From: Aralia elata
Lineage: Eukaryota > Streptophyta > Magnoliopsida > Apiales > Araliaceae
Direction of reading: 5' to 3'
Length of the DNA stretch: 64,000 nucleotides
Assembly: GCA_034770075.1 (NCBI GenBank)
Contig: CM068383.1
Span: 46,023,222 to 46,087,221, forward strand
The translations under genes and the position numbers were made by a program. This document shows positions 47,320-60,015 of the stretch, one piece after another. Under the pieces are notes generated by a model. It saw nothing but the letters and a program-made list of their open reading frames with translations. It did not search any database and was not told the DNA's origin. Position 1 is the first letter of the stretch, and the number at the start of each line of letters is the position of its first letter.

Positions 47320-50300
47320 AATTCTACTTGGTTATTGGATACCGGCTGTAGTTCTCACATATGTAATAATGTGCAGGGACTAAGCAGAAGTAGAAAGCTG
47401 AACAAGGATGAAGTCGTCCTACGAGTGGGAAATGGAGCAAAGGTTGCTGCATTAACTGTAGGGACTTATTGTTTAGCACTGCCTTCGGGCAAGTTCATTA
47501 GTTTAAATAATTGTTATTATGTTCCGACACTCATTAGGAACATTATTTCAATTTCTGTATTGGATATGGATGGTTTTGATATTATAATAAAGAACAACAG
47601 TTGTTCTATTTATAATAAAAATGTTTTATATGGTGTTGGAAACCTACTGAATGGACTTTACATACTTGACTTGCATGAAAATATACTTCAAATTGAACAA
47701 ACTAAGAAAAGAAAAAGAGATGATGTTAATTATACCTTTATGTGGCACTGTAAACTCGGTCATATCAATGAAACAAGATTATCCAAGTTGCATAAAGATG
47801 GGCTTTTAGAGCTATCTGATTACGAATCATATCCAACTTGTGAATCTTGTCTCATATATAAAATGACTAAATCTCCTTTTTCTGGAAAAGGAGAAAGAGT
47901 TACAGAGTTGTTAGCGTTGGTACACATAGATGTATGTGGACCTATGACAATGAATGCACGAGGAGGGTATTCTTATTTTATTACTTTCACTGATGATCAT
48001 TCTAGATTTGGATATGTGTATTTAATGAAATACAAATTTGAATCGTTTGAAAAGTTCAAAGAATTCAGAAGTGAAGTAGAGAAGCAAACTGGTAAGAGTA
48101 TTAAGATTTTTCGATCGGATCGAGGAGGGGAATACTTAACCAATGAGTTTCTCAATTGTCTCAAAGAAAATGGTATAATCTCACAATGGACTCCACCAGG
48201 GACGCCACATTTGAATGGTGTATCTGAAAGGAGAAATCGAATATTGTTGGACATGGTTCGTTCCATGATGAGTTTTCCCGACCTTCCAGTATCCTTCTGG
48301 GGTTATGCCCTAGAATCGGTTGCATACCTACTTAATAAGGTACCTACCAAATCCGTCCCAAAGACCCCATATGAGATATGGATAGGGAGGAAACCAAATC
48401 TTAAGCATGTTAATACTTGGGGTTGTCCAGCTTATGTCAAAAGGTTTGAGCATGATAAGCTGAAGACTAGATCCGACAAATGTAGATTCGTGGGATACCC
48501 TAAAGAAACATCAGGGTATTATTTCTATCATCCTATTAATCAAAAGGTGTTTGTTGCGAAACACATTGCCTTCTTGGAAAAGGAGTTTATCCTTGAAGGG
48601 GTCAGTGGGAGAAAGATATATCTTGAAGAAGTTCAAGAACCACAAAACACTACGGATCAAAGTCAGGTACCTAACCAAGTAGAAGAACCTACTGTACCAC
48701 TACCTATTCTTAAATCTGGAAGAGTACCGAAGATACCTGATAGGTATGGATTCATCATAGAAGATGATGATGAGGTACGCATCATAGATGATGATGATCC
48801 ATTGACTTACGAAGAGGCTATGAGTAGTGAACACTTAGAGAAATGGCTAGAAGCCATGAAATCCGAGATGGACTCCATGTATGAGAACGAAGTATGGACT
48901 TTGGTTTCACCACCTGAGGGCATTAAGCCTATTGGGTGTAAATGGGTCTTTAAGAGGAAGACTGGAGCAGATGGTAAGGTAGAGACCTATAAGGCCCGAC
49001 TGGTTGCAAAAGGTTTCAAACAAAGACAAGGAGTTGACTATGATGAAACCTTCTCACCAGTAGCTATGCTCAAGTCCATTCGGATTTTGCTTGCAATTGC
49101 AGCTTATTATGACTTCGAGATCTAGTAAATGAACGTGAAAACGGCCTTCCTCAATGGAGAGCTTGAGGAGAATGTATACATGATACAGCCAGAAGGTTTT
49201 ATTTCAACGGTTGGAACAAACCAAGTCTGTAAGCTACAACAATCTATTTATGGATTGAAGCAAGCTTCTCGAAGATGGAACATCCGTTTTGATGAGATAA
49301 TCAAAAGGTTTGATTTTATCAAAAATGAGGATGAACCTTGTATGTACAAGAAGGTTAGTGGGAGCGCTGTTTCATTCCTTGTATTATATGTTGATGATAT
49401 ATTACTGATAGGGAATGATGTTTCTATGCTACAGTCGATCAAAATTTGGTTATTTTAAACACTTCTCCATGAAGGACTTGGGTGAGGCATCCTATATTTT
49501 GGGGATAAAGATCTATAGAGATAGGTCTAAAAGGATGCTGGGCTTGACCCAAGGAAAGTACATTGACTCGATGCTAAAGAAGTTTAGCATGGAAGATTCC
49601 AAGAGAGGTCTCATGCCGATGAGCCATGGAATACATCTCTCCAAGAAACAGGCCCCAAAGACACCTAAGGAGAGAGACCGTATGAGTAAGATTCCTTATG
49701 CTTCCGCAATAGGATCTATCATGTATGGTATGATATGTACTAGACCAGATGTCGCTCATGCACTTAGTGTAACGAGCAGATATCAGTCGAATCCAGGAGA
49801 AGAGCACTGGAAGGCAGTGAAAAACATCCTAAAGTACTTGAGAAGAACTAAGGATGTATTTCTTGTCTACGGTGGGTCTAAATTGAAACTAGAGGGCTAT
49901 ATAGACTCAAGTTTTCAAACGGACCAAGATGACAGTAAATCCGTTTCAGGGTATGTGTTTACCTTAAACGGAGGCGCGATGAGTTGGAAGAGTTCCAAGC
50001 AGCAAACAGTTGCTGATTCAGTGACAGAGGCAGAGTACATAGCTGCAAGTGAAGCTGCAAAGGAAGCTGTTTGGATGAAAAAGTTCATTACTGAACTTGG
50101 AGTGGTTCCTAGCATTAGAGGAGCTGTACCTTTATTCTGTATAACAACGGAGCTGTTGCTCAGGCTAAGGAACCCATGTCTCATCAGAAATCCAAACACG
50201 TATTGCGGCAGTTTCATTTGATTAGAGAGATCATTGAAAGAGGAGACGTCACCCTGGAGTGTGTGGACTCTCAAGACAATATTGCAGATCCATTTACTAA

Positions 50301-50373
50301 AGCTTTAACACAACAACAGTTTGATCGTCACTTAGAGAAGATGGGTATTAGATATCATGACGATTGGCTTTAG
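47320..50373 (+). pseudogene. Copia pol, element 2: protease, integrase, RT, RNase H
   Basis: Protease has WLLDTGCSSHIC. The pre-integrase domain has WHCKLGHINETRL. Integrase has VHIDVCGPM, FRSDRGGEY and NGVSERRNR, giving the D-D-E triad. RT begins near WVFKRKTGADGKVETYKARL and has LYVDDILLIGND (49386-49397). RNase H includes SGYVFTLNGGAMSWKSSKQQ. Breaks are adjacent TAG and TAA at 49123-49128 before MNVKTAFLNG, a frameshift near 49440-49450 and another near 50130-50160. The domain order protease-integrase-RT-RNase H defines Ty1/copia; the exact lineage (perhaps Tork/Angela) is uncertain. Confidence 0.93.
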
Positions 50374-50387
50374 TACAAGTGGGAGAT

Positions 50388-52205
50388 TGAAAGTAGTATG
50401 CACACAAGCCAATCATATTTGATATGATGTAGCATATACTTTGTAATTTTATTCATTTATTAATAAAAGAATTGATTTTCTTAAAAGGCATTTTATATTA
50501 TCTACATGTTGCTGTTATATTAAATGTGATAAACCCATAGTTTTGAGCAATGCTTTTAGAATCATGATGGTGATCATGCTAATGAGATCTAAATTCTAGA
50601 TAGCTCACAAACTAAAATTGTTCCTAATCGTTGGATTACTAAAAAGGGGATTAGTGAATCCGGATAGATTAGTACATACGTTGTTTGCTCTTGGGAAGAG
50701 GATGATTGATCTCATAATCATTTGTTTGGAGACACTAAAGCAAGTATGTAGGTGCTTATTGGAGAATAAGTTCACTGAACGTGGCTCGCTAAGGAATACC
50801 TAATGGAGTTTTACTCGCCTGTCAATAGGAATTTCTCTAGTGATAGTAGTACAAGTGATCCTTGGACTTGAGATCATCATAGTATCTTGTGTATGATGAG
50901 TTATACTTTGATATGTCCCTTAAGACCTTTAGGGTATATCAAAAGGTATGATTGGGTATAATAAGTTGTGCATGGAGATTGGTGAATGATCAACAAAGAA
51001 TCTACCACGTCTAGTAAAAGATGGGAAATGTCCTATGTGATTCGATAAATGACAACTCAGTAGTCCTTGGCCAAGGCAAAATAAAATTAGAAAGGAGTTT
51101 CTAATTTGCATTAATTAGAGTTGTGCATTTGGGAATCGAAATACATATAATTAAATAAAATAAGACTTGACAGTAAATCCATGTCTTATATTTAATTGGG
51201 ACATTGTATGGTAGAAGGATTGAATTGTACAGTAACTATTCACTGAAAGGTTCTTTTGTGATTAATATTGAAATCTATATTATCTGGAAAGTCGTTGATC
51301 GCTAAGGGGGGTTACCCTTATTGTAGAATAAATATTATTTATTTAAATGAATTAAATAGTTTAATTTATTTATTTAAATAAGATTAGAATTGTTCTAATT
51401 GATTTATTCACAACCCGTTTAATATGGAGAACCTAAAGGGTCACACCGCAAAAGAAAAATATTTATTTAAGAAGTAAATGGCATAATTGTAATAATAAGT
51501 TAAGTATATTTAATTTAATCTATGAAGATAGAATAAATTAAATAGCTGAATATTTATTATTTAATATTGTGGAAATATTAAATATAAATTAATAAGAGGA
51601 GTCTTATTATTATTACTATTACTATTATTTAATTCCTAATAGGGTTTGGGAATTAATTAATAGAAGTACTCTCCCATGAATTCCTAATTGGATTAGGAGC
51701 ATAATTAATTAAAGGAGTTTAATTATAATAGAAACCCTAATCCTAAATAGTTTAGGGAAGGGTTATTCCTACATCTATAAATAAGAGGAGTCTTATCATA
51801 GATTAGTGTTACACACTTTTGCATTAGATTGTGGAGAGTACTTGCAATTTCTATAGAGATAGAAACTAGGGTTTTGCCAATACCCAACTTCTTGAATACC
51901 TATTCTTCCTTGGTGGATCACCTCTAGAGGCCAAACACTTGGGTGGCTAACGTTAATCAAAGGAAGGAATCTCATCGGTAGAATTCAAGGAGAACACGAA
52001 GGACTAGGAGTTGAACTTGTACCCGAGGAAGCTTTAATCTACGAGGGTATAATTCTTATTCTCTTTCTCTTTTGTTTAATTGATAATTGAACACAAGGAT
52101 AGATCATGGTGATGGTTTGTATGAAAATTTTAAAATCCGTTTTATCACGCTTCCGCCCTATTTATGTAATTTGATTGCATGTTTGCGTAATATACAAACC
52201 TTACA
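50388..52205 (+). repeat. 3' LTR of copia 2
   Basis: 1,818 bp, starting TGAAAGTAGTATG and ending CCTTACA. TATAAATA is at 51776-51783, behind the inverted CCTAAATAGTTTAGG word. Confidence 0.9.
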
Positions 52206-52915
52206 TACTAGTCTGCAAATAGCAGAGGCTAGTGTTCATAATTTGGAGGGGCAGCTGGAGGAGCTTCAGGTTGAGTACCACAGACTTAATAACATTAGGA
52301 CTGCGGGGATTCAGCGTCAGGAAGCCTCCGACCTGTATATTTAGTTTCTGGAAGGTAAGCTGAGAGAGTGCAATAGAAGGATGGAATTGATGTCAAGGGC
52401 ATACTCTACCTCCATTCAGCTAGTCCAGACGACAGTCTGGAATTATCGCAGGAGACAGGACAGCTTCCATATTCCATCTCTCGAGCTAGAGTTATTGCCA
52501 TATCTGAGATAGAGAGGATTGGATCCCTGTTTGGGGGCCAGGGGCAACTTTGAGTTGGTTAGGCTTGAGAGTCTGTTGTACATAGTTTCCAGGTTTTGAG
52601 ATGATTGTATATATGTTATGTTAGTACTGGTCTGTTGTTATCCACTTTTGGGAGCGGTAAGGAGTTATATTCCTACTGCAGGGTACATTTTTTGTGTATA
52701 GTACTCTTTTTAGGAGAGTTGGGTAACATCATATGTATGACTGGTGTGAGCTGAGATATAGCAGATGTGAGTTGCAGGTTGTATATAAACATGTTTAATA
52801 TATATAAATGGTATTAGCTATGTTGGTGGTGTATGTTTGTAGTTGTTTTGTTATTTATTCTACTCTCTTAAAGCCATAAGAATAAGGTAATAATTAAATT
52901 GTTATTAAACAGAGA
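52206..52915 (+). other. Coiled-coil ORF remnant and spacer left of the Tekay-like gag
   Basis: One frame reads LEGQLEELQVEYHRLN, stops at about 52342, and continues as FLEGKLRECNRRMELM. That suggests a decayed coiled-coil protein, possibly an extra ORF of the neighbouring gypsy element. I do not recognise a family. The rest is T/G-rich and non-coding. Confidence 0.4.
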
Positions 52916-53290
52916 ATGCTGCCTAACGGTAGAGGTAGAGGTCGTGGTAGACCGCCACATAATAGACATCGGGATGAGGAATCCAGTAATGATTTGAATG
53001 ATGATAGAAATGAAAATCAAGAGAATCCTATGCATCATTTCTTGGAATATATGATGGGGGCTTTCCAAAATAGAAATCAACCACCCCAGGCTAATGTACC
53101 ACCACCAGTGGCACATATGGCTAGTTTCAAAGATTTTAAAAGTACGGGACCTCCAGAGTTCAGAGGGGCTAAAGAACCAATTGAAGCTCAGTCATGGATT
53201 CAGGAGATAGAAAAAGCTTTTGAGGTAGCAAGGGTAAGTGAAGAACAGAAAACTGCATTTGCGGCATATTGTTTGCCAAAATCTATACTA
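52916..53290 (+). pseudogene. Tekay/Del-like gypsy gag, N-terminal fragment
   Basis: The product starts MLPNGRGRGRGRPPHN and contains FKSTGPPEFRGAKEPIEAQS and WIQEIEKAFEVARV, the gag core typical of chromovirus Tekay elements in dicots. It breaks near 53290 where Athila-like LTR sequence begins (ACGCAAGTATACGCAGTC), consistent with insertion of element F. Confidence 0.7.
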
Positions 53291-54666
53291 GCAAAAATAC
53301 GCAAGTATACGCAGTCCACAAGTAATAAAGTGAAAGTAGAGTATCGTCCCACAGAGAAGAATTGATTCTATAATATCAAATTCCAAATTTAAATCAAATC
53401 AATTTTTAGTAAACAAATGATTTATGAATTCTGAGGTTTTGAATTTAACTAATTAATTCTAAATTAAATTTCTAACACTAGTTTGAAAACAGATTTTTAA
53501 AGACTTAAGACTATAACTTCACTTAATGTTTTATTTTACTTAACGCGCTCCCCTTTGGATTATGCTAGTTATTCTGGATTGTTAACTAGGAACTCATCAC
53601 TATTTATGATCATCTTTCAATGTTTCATAAACAACTTAACTTAAATCCACAATTGTTAGATTCAAGTTAATCACCCTAGATAACTAATTCACTATATTTC
53701 TATGTGAATTACAATTAAAAAGGATTTAAAGCCCAAGTTCCCTGTTTTGATTACATGTGGCGTATAGGTATATCTCTATCCTAAACACAAATTATGAATT
53801 CCATCGACAGCAGAAGATACAATCACATGTTATTATGGTCAGATCTAAATCTATACTTTATCTCTCGAATTCATACAGATTACCTCGGTAATTATTGGCC
53901 AGATAATTAAACAATTCAGCACAAACCATAATAGACAATTCAAAAATACCTAATCATAATATTCAAAGAAGCATGCTATTCAAAACTACATATTAAGATC
54001 CATTATAGCCTTAAAAGAAATTTAGTTCATAAATAAACTAGAATTCATCATCCACAAGTTTAATAACGTCAAAAAGTTTTGAAATAGAAAGAAAAGAGAA
54101 GAAACACTGTAAGCAATCCTTCAATCTCTGTCCTGCTCCTCCTTGCTTTCTCTTTGCTATCAACTTGCTTCAAATCTTCTCCAATTGCTCCAAACTAGGG
54201 TTTGCTAATAATATATCTCAATTACCAACTAGAAAACACCTGTTTATAATAACTAATAAAATCCCTAATTAATTACAAAGTTTCAAATCCAAGTTCAAAT
54301 CAAAACCACTTAAAACATCTGAAAAGTCAATTTTGCCCTCACTCGAACCGGCGCGGCCGCGCCTGGATTAAGCTTGCAAGGCGCGCAGCCGCGCTACTCT
54401 GGCAGTAATTTTTTTCTAACTCTGGCATCACGCGCGGCCGCGCTGCTACCCAGTTCATTTTGGGCGCGACCGCGCTGCTCTGAAATCCTGCAACATCAGC
54501 AACAACAACTTCATCCACTCGAACGTCCAATTCTCGCCCAATGCAATCCCAACATGTGCAACCTACAAAAACACACAAAATACATGAAAAGTAACTGAAA
54601 ACCATGGAAATAAACAATAATTCGCGTATATTGGTCTCCGATTCGTAGGTATAAAACTTACTCATC
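53291..54666 (-). repeat. Putative 3' LTR of element F
   Basis: AT-rich, with four 12-bp dyads of type GCGCGGCCGCGC starting at 54351, 54383, 54432 and 54464. The linker of the last pair carries CCCAGTTCATTTTGGGCG. Confidence 0.5.
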
Positions 54667-55931
54667 AAATTCCCCCAAATTTAAACTATTGCTTGTCCCC
54701 AAGCAACACAATGCAATGCAATAACTAACACAATGCAACACAATGCCATAAATGCGCTAAAAACTAGCATGCCTACGAATCCAACCAATAACCAGTATGA
54801 ATGTTAACTGTATGCCTCAGAGATATCAATAAACAGCTTGAAATAGCAAATCCAGTCACAAGGAACTAATAATCTCAACCAATCAAGCAATATGTACCTA
54901 TCATCACCCAAGTTGTGCGTGTGTGCTCCTTAATTTACTTAACTGACCAAAGTTCACAATAAAGTCACATAACCAACTCTAAAACAAGCATAATCCATTT
55001 TTACTCCAATTAAAGCAAATACAACAAATCCGGCCAAAATCAAGTAAATACCAAGCATGAAGGTTCTAACAAGGTTTTATTCCTACTTTATTCTACTACG
55101 AGTGCGTTTTACGCTCCATCTCGTATTTATGCTTGACTGTGCAATGTCAAGTTCTCTTAGGCTTTTCAAAATCACCCATGTAGCGAGCGTTCAATCAGTG
55201 ACTCCCAAACCAGACAGCTTTAGGGCACTAGGTGTTAAGACACCCCTACGGACCTAATTACCCGAGTGATAGAGGCCACAGTACCCAACCAGTCAACATT
55301 TATTGCATTTATTTTCCAATTTTTTTTTATATAGCCTTAAAAGAACCCCCAAACTCAGCTTTTACCCTATTTAACCTTCCTTGTTAATTCACCTATCAAT
55401 ATTTTACCCAATTCTCATGTAAAAATCAGTTATGCAACCCTTTGAACCTCAGCAGTCAAATTAATCAATTTATTCGTGCTATCCAAAAACTCAAGTTATG
55501 ACAGGCATAATTACCCTTATGATCAAAATTATTATATCCCTAACGACTTTCAAACTGTCCAAGCTAACATAATACCCATCTCATCATTGGTCGAGCCAAA
55601 ATCATACCAACTAATTAATTGGATTCATACAAACAAACTAAATGCACCTAACACAACCAAACTAAACTATGCAAGATACTAATATGCCAACATACTAACA
55701 GATATGATGCACAAAACCAATAAACATGCTAAACAAAAACCTAAAAGAACTCCCCCAAACTTAAAACAGACAATGCCCTCATTGGATAAAACAATAAAAG
55801 AAAAGGAAAAGGAAAGAAAAACTCCCCTAATCCGAAGTAGCATCATCTGCCTCCTCCCCATCGGAAGGTGTGTCCAGAGGCGGATAAGTCGAGGTTGCAC
55901 CAAACGTTGGAAATTGGACTTGAACGCCCAA
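54667..55931 (-). other. Non-coding interior of element F
   Basis: AT-rich; no credible gene. A self-complementary TTGCTTGGGGACAAGCAA word and a purine tract lie next to the LTR. A second AAGTTTGGGGG tract is at about 55750-55765, after the ORF. Confidence 0.5.
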
Positions 55932-56996
55932 CTAAGAAAAGGCCTGCGAGAAACTATCTGAAAGCTGAGTGGAAAAAGAACGAAGCTCGGTCATGCTCGA
56001 ATGTATAGCATCCATCCTACGAGTCATATGCCTCTCCATGCGATCTAATCGAGCCTGCGAGATATTAACCGGTTGTTCAGGCTCAGGCACCGGCTGATCA
56101 GACACCTCCTCACTCTCAGAATAGTCCCCTAACAAGAATCCTGCTCCACGAGCATGCGACGGGGCTCCTTCCCACACCTTATACTTTGCTATCGTCGCGT
56201 GATCAATGGTTTTCATCGGGAGCTGCACTGGCTCACTGTCGGCCCACTCAACCCCCGCAGCTGAACATAAGCAGGTAATCACCGAAGCATGCAGGATACC
56301 ACCTGAAGTACCTCCCTGAAGGTAACGACGAATAGACTGGTGAATCACATAACCAACATTAACAGACTTTCCCATCACTATCCCATATAGCAGAATCGCC
56401 CGGTCCTTGGTCACGTCGTTCTGGTGCCTGGTGGGCATGAGATTGGCACAAATGAAGCTGTATCAGGCCTTGCCGTAGCGACTCAAGGCTGTGTGCAGGA
56501 AGTGAAGCTTCTGGTCGGTCCCCTGCTTCGTAGTCCACTTAGTACCCGGCTTGCACAAGACATTTTTGATTGTTTCCAGCTTGGATTCCCAATTTGTAGA
56601 ATGGAAACTCTCAGGGTCAGAAAGGGGAATGGTAGGCAAGTGGTAGATATCATTAATAGTTCGGCTATCATAAGGCACCTGACAGCCCCTCACAAACGCA
56701 GTCCCATCCTTTGTAATCTTGGCGTTGGCGTAAAATTCTTGAACCACGGAAATAGGTGCTGACAATGGTGGCTCCACAAACAATATCCAGCCCTTAGCCC
56801 AGATCATACGCATCATCTCTCCATCCAAATCAGGATCGGGCTTTAGCCCACGCTCCAATACAAAGGTCTTGCCCAACAAAACCCGGTGATAGAAATCCTC
56901 TGCCTCAGCCGAAACAACCCGACTCCTATCAAAATCTACATCCTCAGCGTGTGCATGTGAACTGGACGATTCCCCTCGTGGTCGTTTGGAAGCCAT
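55932..56996 (-). pseudogene. Putative plant transposon protein (PF20167-like), one in-frame stop
   Basis: ATG at 56996 opens MASKRPRGESSSSHAH, followed by RVVSAEAEDFYHRVL, VVQEFYANAKI and TINDIYHLPTIPLSDPE. These match the pattern of the putative plant transposon domain in plant LTR elements. TGA at 56465-56463 interrupts it; the same frame continues to 55932 with DVTKDRAILLYGIVMG, an acidic segment and a C-terminal helix (RLDRMERHMTRRMDAIHSS). A single TGG to TGA change would explain the stop. It is in the sense orientation of element F. Upstream (57001-57350) is a T/C-rich leader that may contain an intron. Confidence 0.7.
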
Positions 56997-57000
56997 ATCA

Positions 57001-57716
57001 ACTCAATTCCCAATTCACAATAAAGCAAAATCTCCCCCAAACTTGAAAGAAGCTACACTAGGGTTTCTCAAATAATAACAATCTAAAATACTAGCATGCA
57101 CAACTCAATTACAAGCAACAAAACCAATATAATGCAATCCTCTGTGTAAAATCTGACAAGAAGCTTAGTACAATATAAAACCCTAATTACAATATACTTA
57201 CTTCAATAAACCCACTGTGATTCCTTGCTAACCCACTGCGTTGCACTGACAATCTCCTTGATGAACTCTGTGATTGTTGAAGAAATCGAATTTGGGGTGT
57301 GAATGGAGAGTGTCGGCTATGTATGTATGTATTAGAGAGAGAATGGAGATGAATGATAATACGAACTAGGATTTGATGTTGGTAGAGTTTGATTTGTAGA
57401 ATGATTTTGTAGAGATTGGGATTTGGTAAGGAATCCGATTTGGAAGAGAAGGAAACAGAGAGAGTCGGTTTTTTAGATGGAATAGGTTTGAAGAAATAGA
57501 GTCCAAGCAGGAAAAGGAAATAAAAAGCAGTCGTGGGTCGGGTCGAACTCGATTTTTAAAAACTAGGTTCCGATCGCGGCGCGGCCGCGCTTGGATTTGA
57601 CCTGAATGGAGCGCGGCCGCACTGGTGTGCCAGCCATTTTTTTTCAACTGCTGAGATGCGGCGCGGCCGCGCTGGTTTCCTTCACAATTTGGGCGCGGCC
57701 GCGCTGGTGTACCAGC
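57001..57716 (-). other. Leader and LTR remnant of element F with GC-rich dyads
   Basis: Dyads GCGCGGCCGCGC start at 57579, 57611 (one mismatch), 57661 and 57693. The offsets 0/32/82/114 are nearly those of the left cluster (0/32/81/113), although the linkers have diverged strongly. The 128-codon reading frame on the minus strand here is a product of these GC-rich repeats. Confidence 0.55.
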
Positions 57717-59778
57717 TGTCGACGCCGGGTTTCTTTCTTCGTCTTTTTCCAAATTTCAGCCTTTTGATTGAATGATTTTTTGGAAAAGGTCGGCATTAAT
57801 GTCGACGGGATTTTGAAAGATCGCTTTTTATGATGAGCCAATTAATTCAGAGTCGCCAGTTGGTATATTTGAAATGGATGTACCAACTCATCCAAGTTTT
57901 TGCTTTTTATAAATCGCTGGCTCATACGTGATTCTGAATTAATTTGGTCTGCGAATCGAGATTCATAGAGTTCGGGGGCTTGCTTAAGCGAGGGGAAGGT
58001 GTTAGGCACCCCCCGACTTCCGTGAAACACGGTTACCGCAATCTTGATGCTGTCCTATCCTTTAATTCATGAAATGTGTGTATGTGTCGCGGTGTGTGTG
58101 TGTGTGTGCCTATGTTGTGGTGAGTTTGAAAGAATCATTTGGATTTTTGGGAAAGTCGTGCTTTAATTTGGGAACGCTTCGGAATGTCTTGTCGGCATAC
58201 ACAAGAAAGCTTTATGAAAGAGGTTTGATTCAAATTGTCAAAATTAGGAGATTTTCATTATGTGACGCTTTGGCAAAAGAGGATTTTATTAAGCCTTAGC
58301 AAAAAATAGGAATCGAGATTTATACGTTGCTTTCATAAATGATGGGCAATTTCTAGGATCTCTTTCGCCCTATACATCAAGGTTTAATAAAACCTTTAAT
58401 TTCTTTTATAAAACCCATTTTTTGTGACATTTGAAAATAACCTCTTTTTAGCTTTCTCGTGGAATAGGAATCAACTTTCATTAGCATTTCCAATTTTTAG
58501 CCTCGTGATGCTAATATCCTACTTTGATTGATTTTAGAAAAGATCTTTATCGTTTAATCTTTTGAAACCATTTTGGTGTCACGAAATATAATCAAGCATA
58601 AACATGCGTTGGGGCTATCCACGGGCATGTAAGCCATCAAAATATCCCCAAACGCCAACAATCACATATTTCACTAATACGGGGCCTTAAACCCGATTCT
58701 CGTCTTAACGTCGTTTTAAGGCCCAACGGTTACATATTACAAAAACGAGCACCTTGAATCTATACATACATCAAAACGTCCATTATCGGATTTGAACCAC
58801 GGGGTCGCGTTCCTAGGCTCACACAAGATTATGACATGCCCACAAAATGAATATTACATAATTAACCAACCCGGATTTATCTAATACACCATGATATCCT
58901 AAAATGACAATCTAAATAAATTACACCCAATGAACCACCATAAACAAGCTAGAAATTTCATCAATTGGATATCCTCGGGTTATTAGGAAGAATTTTGTTC
59001 CGATGGAACCCTCACCAATAATCCCTAATCCTTGATTATTCAACAAGATACATGAAAGTTACATCTAATTTACTCAATCAATATGACATGAATTGCTAGA
59101 ACAAATAGAAATTTTCACCTTACAATTGATCTCAAATGGATGTGAACTTGTGTATTTGAATAGGATAAGGAGTGTATTTGATACAATCAAAATCAAAAGA
59201 ATTAATTTCTCTCTTTTTTCTCTCTTTTCTTTCTATTTGGTTGCAAAATCTAGCTATTTTCTCTCAATTTCCGTGCTTGGCTACTTGCTGAATTCTTCTT
59301 CCTCCCAAAAATTGCTGCTCTCCTCTTCTGCAGGAGGAAATGAGCTGAAATAGGCTGGCCAGAGCCAGCCGCAGATTGATCTGCGGCTGGCCGCAGATCC
59401 ATCTGCGGCTGGCTGGCCCACCTCCCATCGCACTCAGCTGATAGTGCTGATTTCCTGGTTTCCGTGTTGGCGCACTCACTTGGCCGCAGATCAATCCGCG
59501 GCTGGCTGGCTTGACTTTCTCAATTTTCGTGCTACGCCTCGATTTTCATGCCGTGACGCTAGTTTTCGCTGACAGGCTCGTATTGGGAGGCGTGCCACAC
59601 CTTCCGGGAATGCCAAATTCGGATAGCCTTGCTGTCACGTCGATTTCGGTTGCAAATTGTCATGGTGGCGTCGAGCGTCCGTACTTTTTCCATCTTTTGC
59701 TCTCGCAGGCCGGTCCATTTGACGAATTTGCCCTCCTGTCAAGGTTAGTATACGAAGTGCAAAATTTGGGTGTCTACA
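57717..59778 (-). repeat. 3' LTR of element D
   Basis: 2,062 bp, TGTCGACGCC to GTGTCTACA on plus. Three CCGCAGAT-type palindromes start at 59369, 59391 (22 bp apart) and 59484. The purine tract (minus strand AAAGAGGGGCAGC) follows at 59779-59791. Confidence 0.93.
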
Positions 59779-60015
59779 GCTGCCCCTCTTTATCATGTTT
59801 ATGAAATGTTAAATGAAATGAACAGGATAAAGAAATAGACACCCGATGTATGAATGACAGTGCACAGATATGATAATACACACACGATGCAACACATGTA
59901 GTTTATGGTACAACACAACATGTAGCGCATGCAAAACATGCGAAAGAGTGTCAATGCATCAACCCTCTGACCGTATTTGTTAGTCGTTGGGTTCACTCTT
60001 CCAATCTATCATCTC
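59779..60015 (-). other. 3' internal spacer of element D
   Basis: Contains the polypurine tract. It corresponds to 3940-4165 of E. No gene. Confidence 0.65.

Larger units (their letters stand above)
45343..52205 (+). mobile_element. Ty1/copia retrotransposon 2, lacking its 5' LTR
   Basis: The leader (45343-46440), gag-pol (46441-50373), purine tract AAGTGGGAGA and a complete 3' LTR are present. The 5' LTR, PBS and dyad cluster seen in copia 1 are absent, so the left end is a deletion breakpoint. It is better preserved than copia 1 but still has several stops and frameshifts. Confidence 0.92.
53291..57716 (-). mobile_element. Athila-like element F, internally reduced, cut by element D
   Basis: The likely 3' LTR is 53291-54666: on the minus strand AGTTTAAATTTGGGGGAATT precedes TGATGAGTAAG. 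The left end carries AAGTAATAAAGTGAA and AGTATCGTCCCACAGAG, words I know from Athila LTRs. The internal region holds one ORF (55932-56996). A second dyad cluster with the same spacing lies at 57579-57705, and is probably the remnant of the other LTR before D's LTR begins at 57717. No gag-pol is present. Confidence 0.55.

Noticed and set aside
57366..57752. 128-codon frame on the minus strand
   Set aside because: It spans the GC-rich dyads and crosses into D's LTR, so it cannot be an ancient gene.
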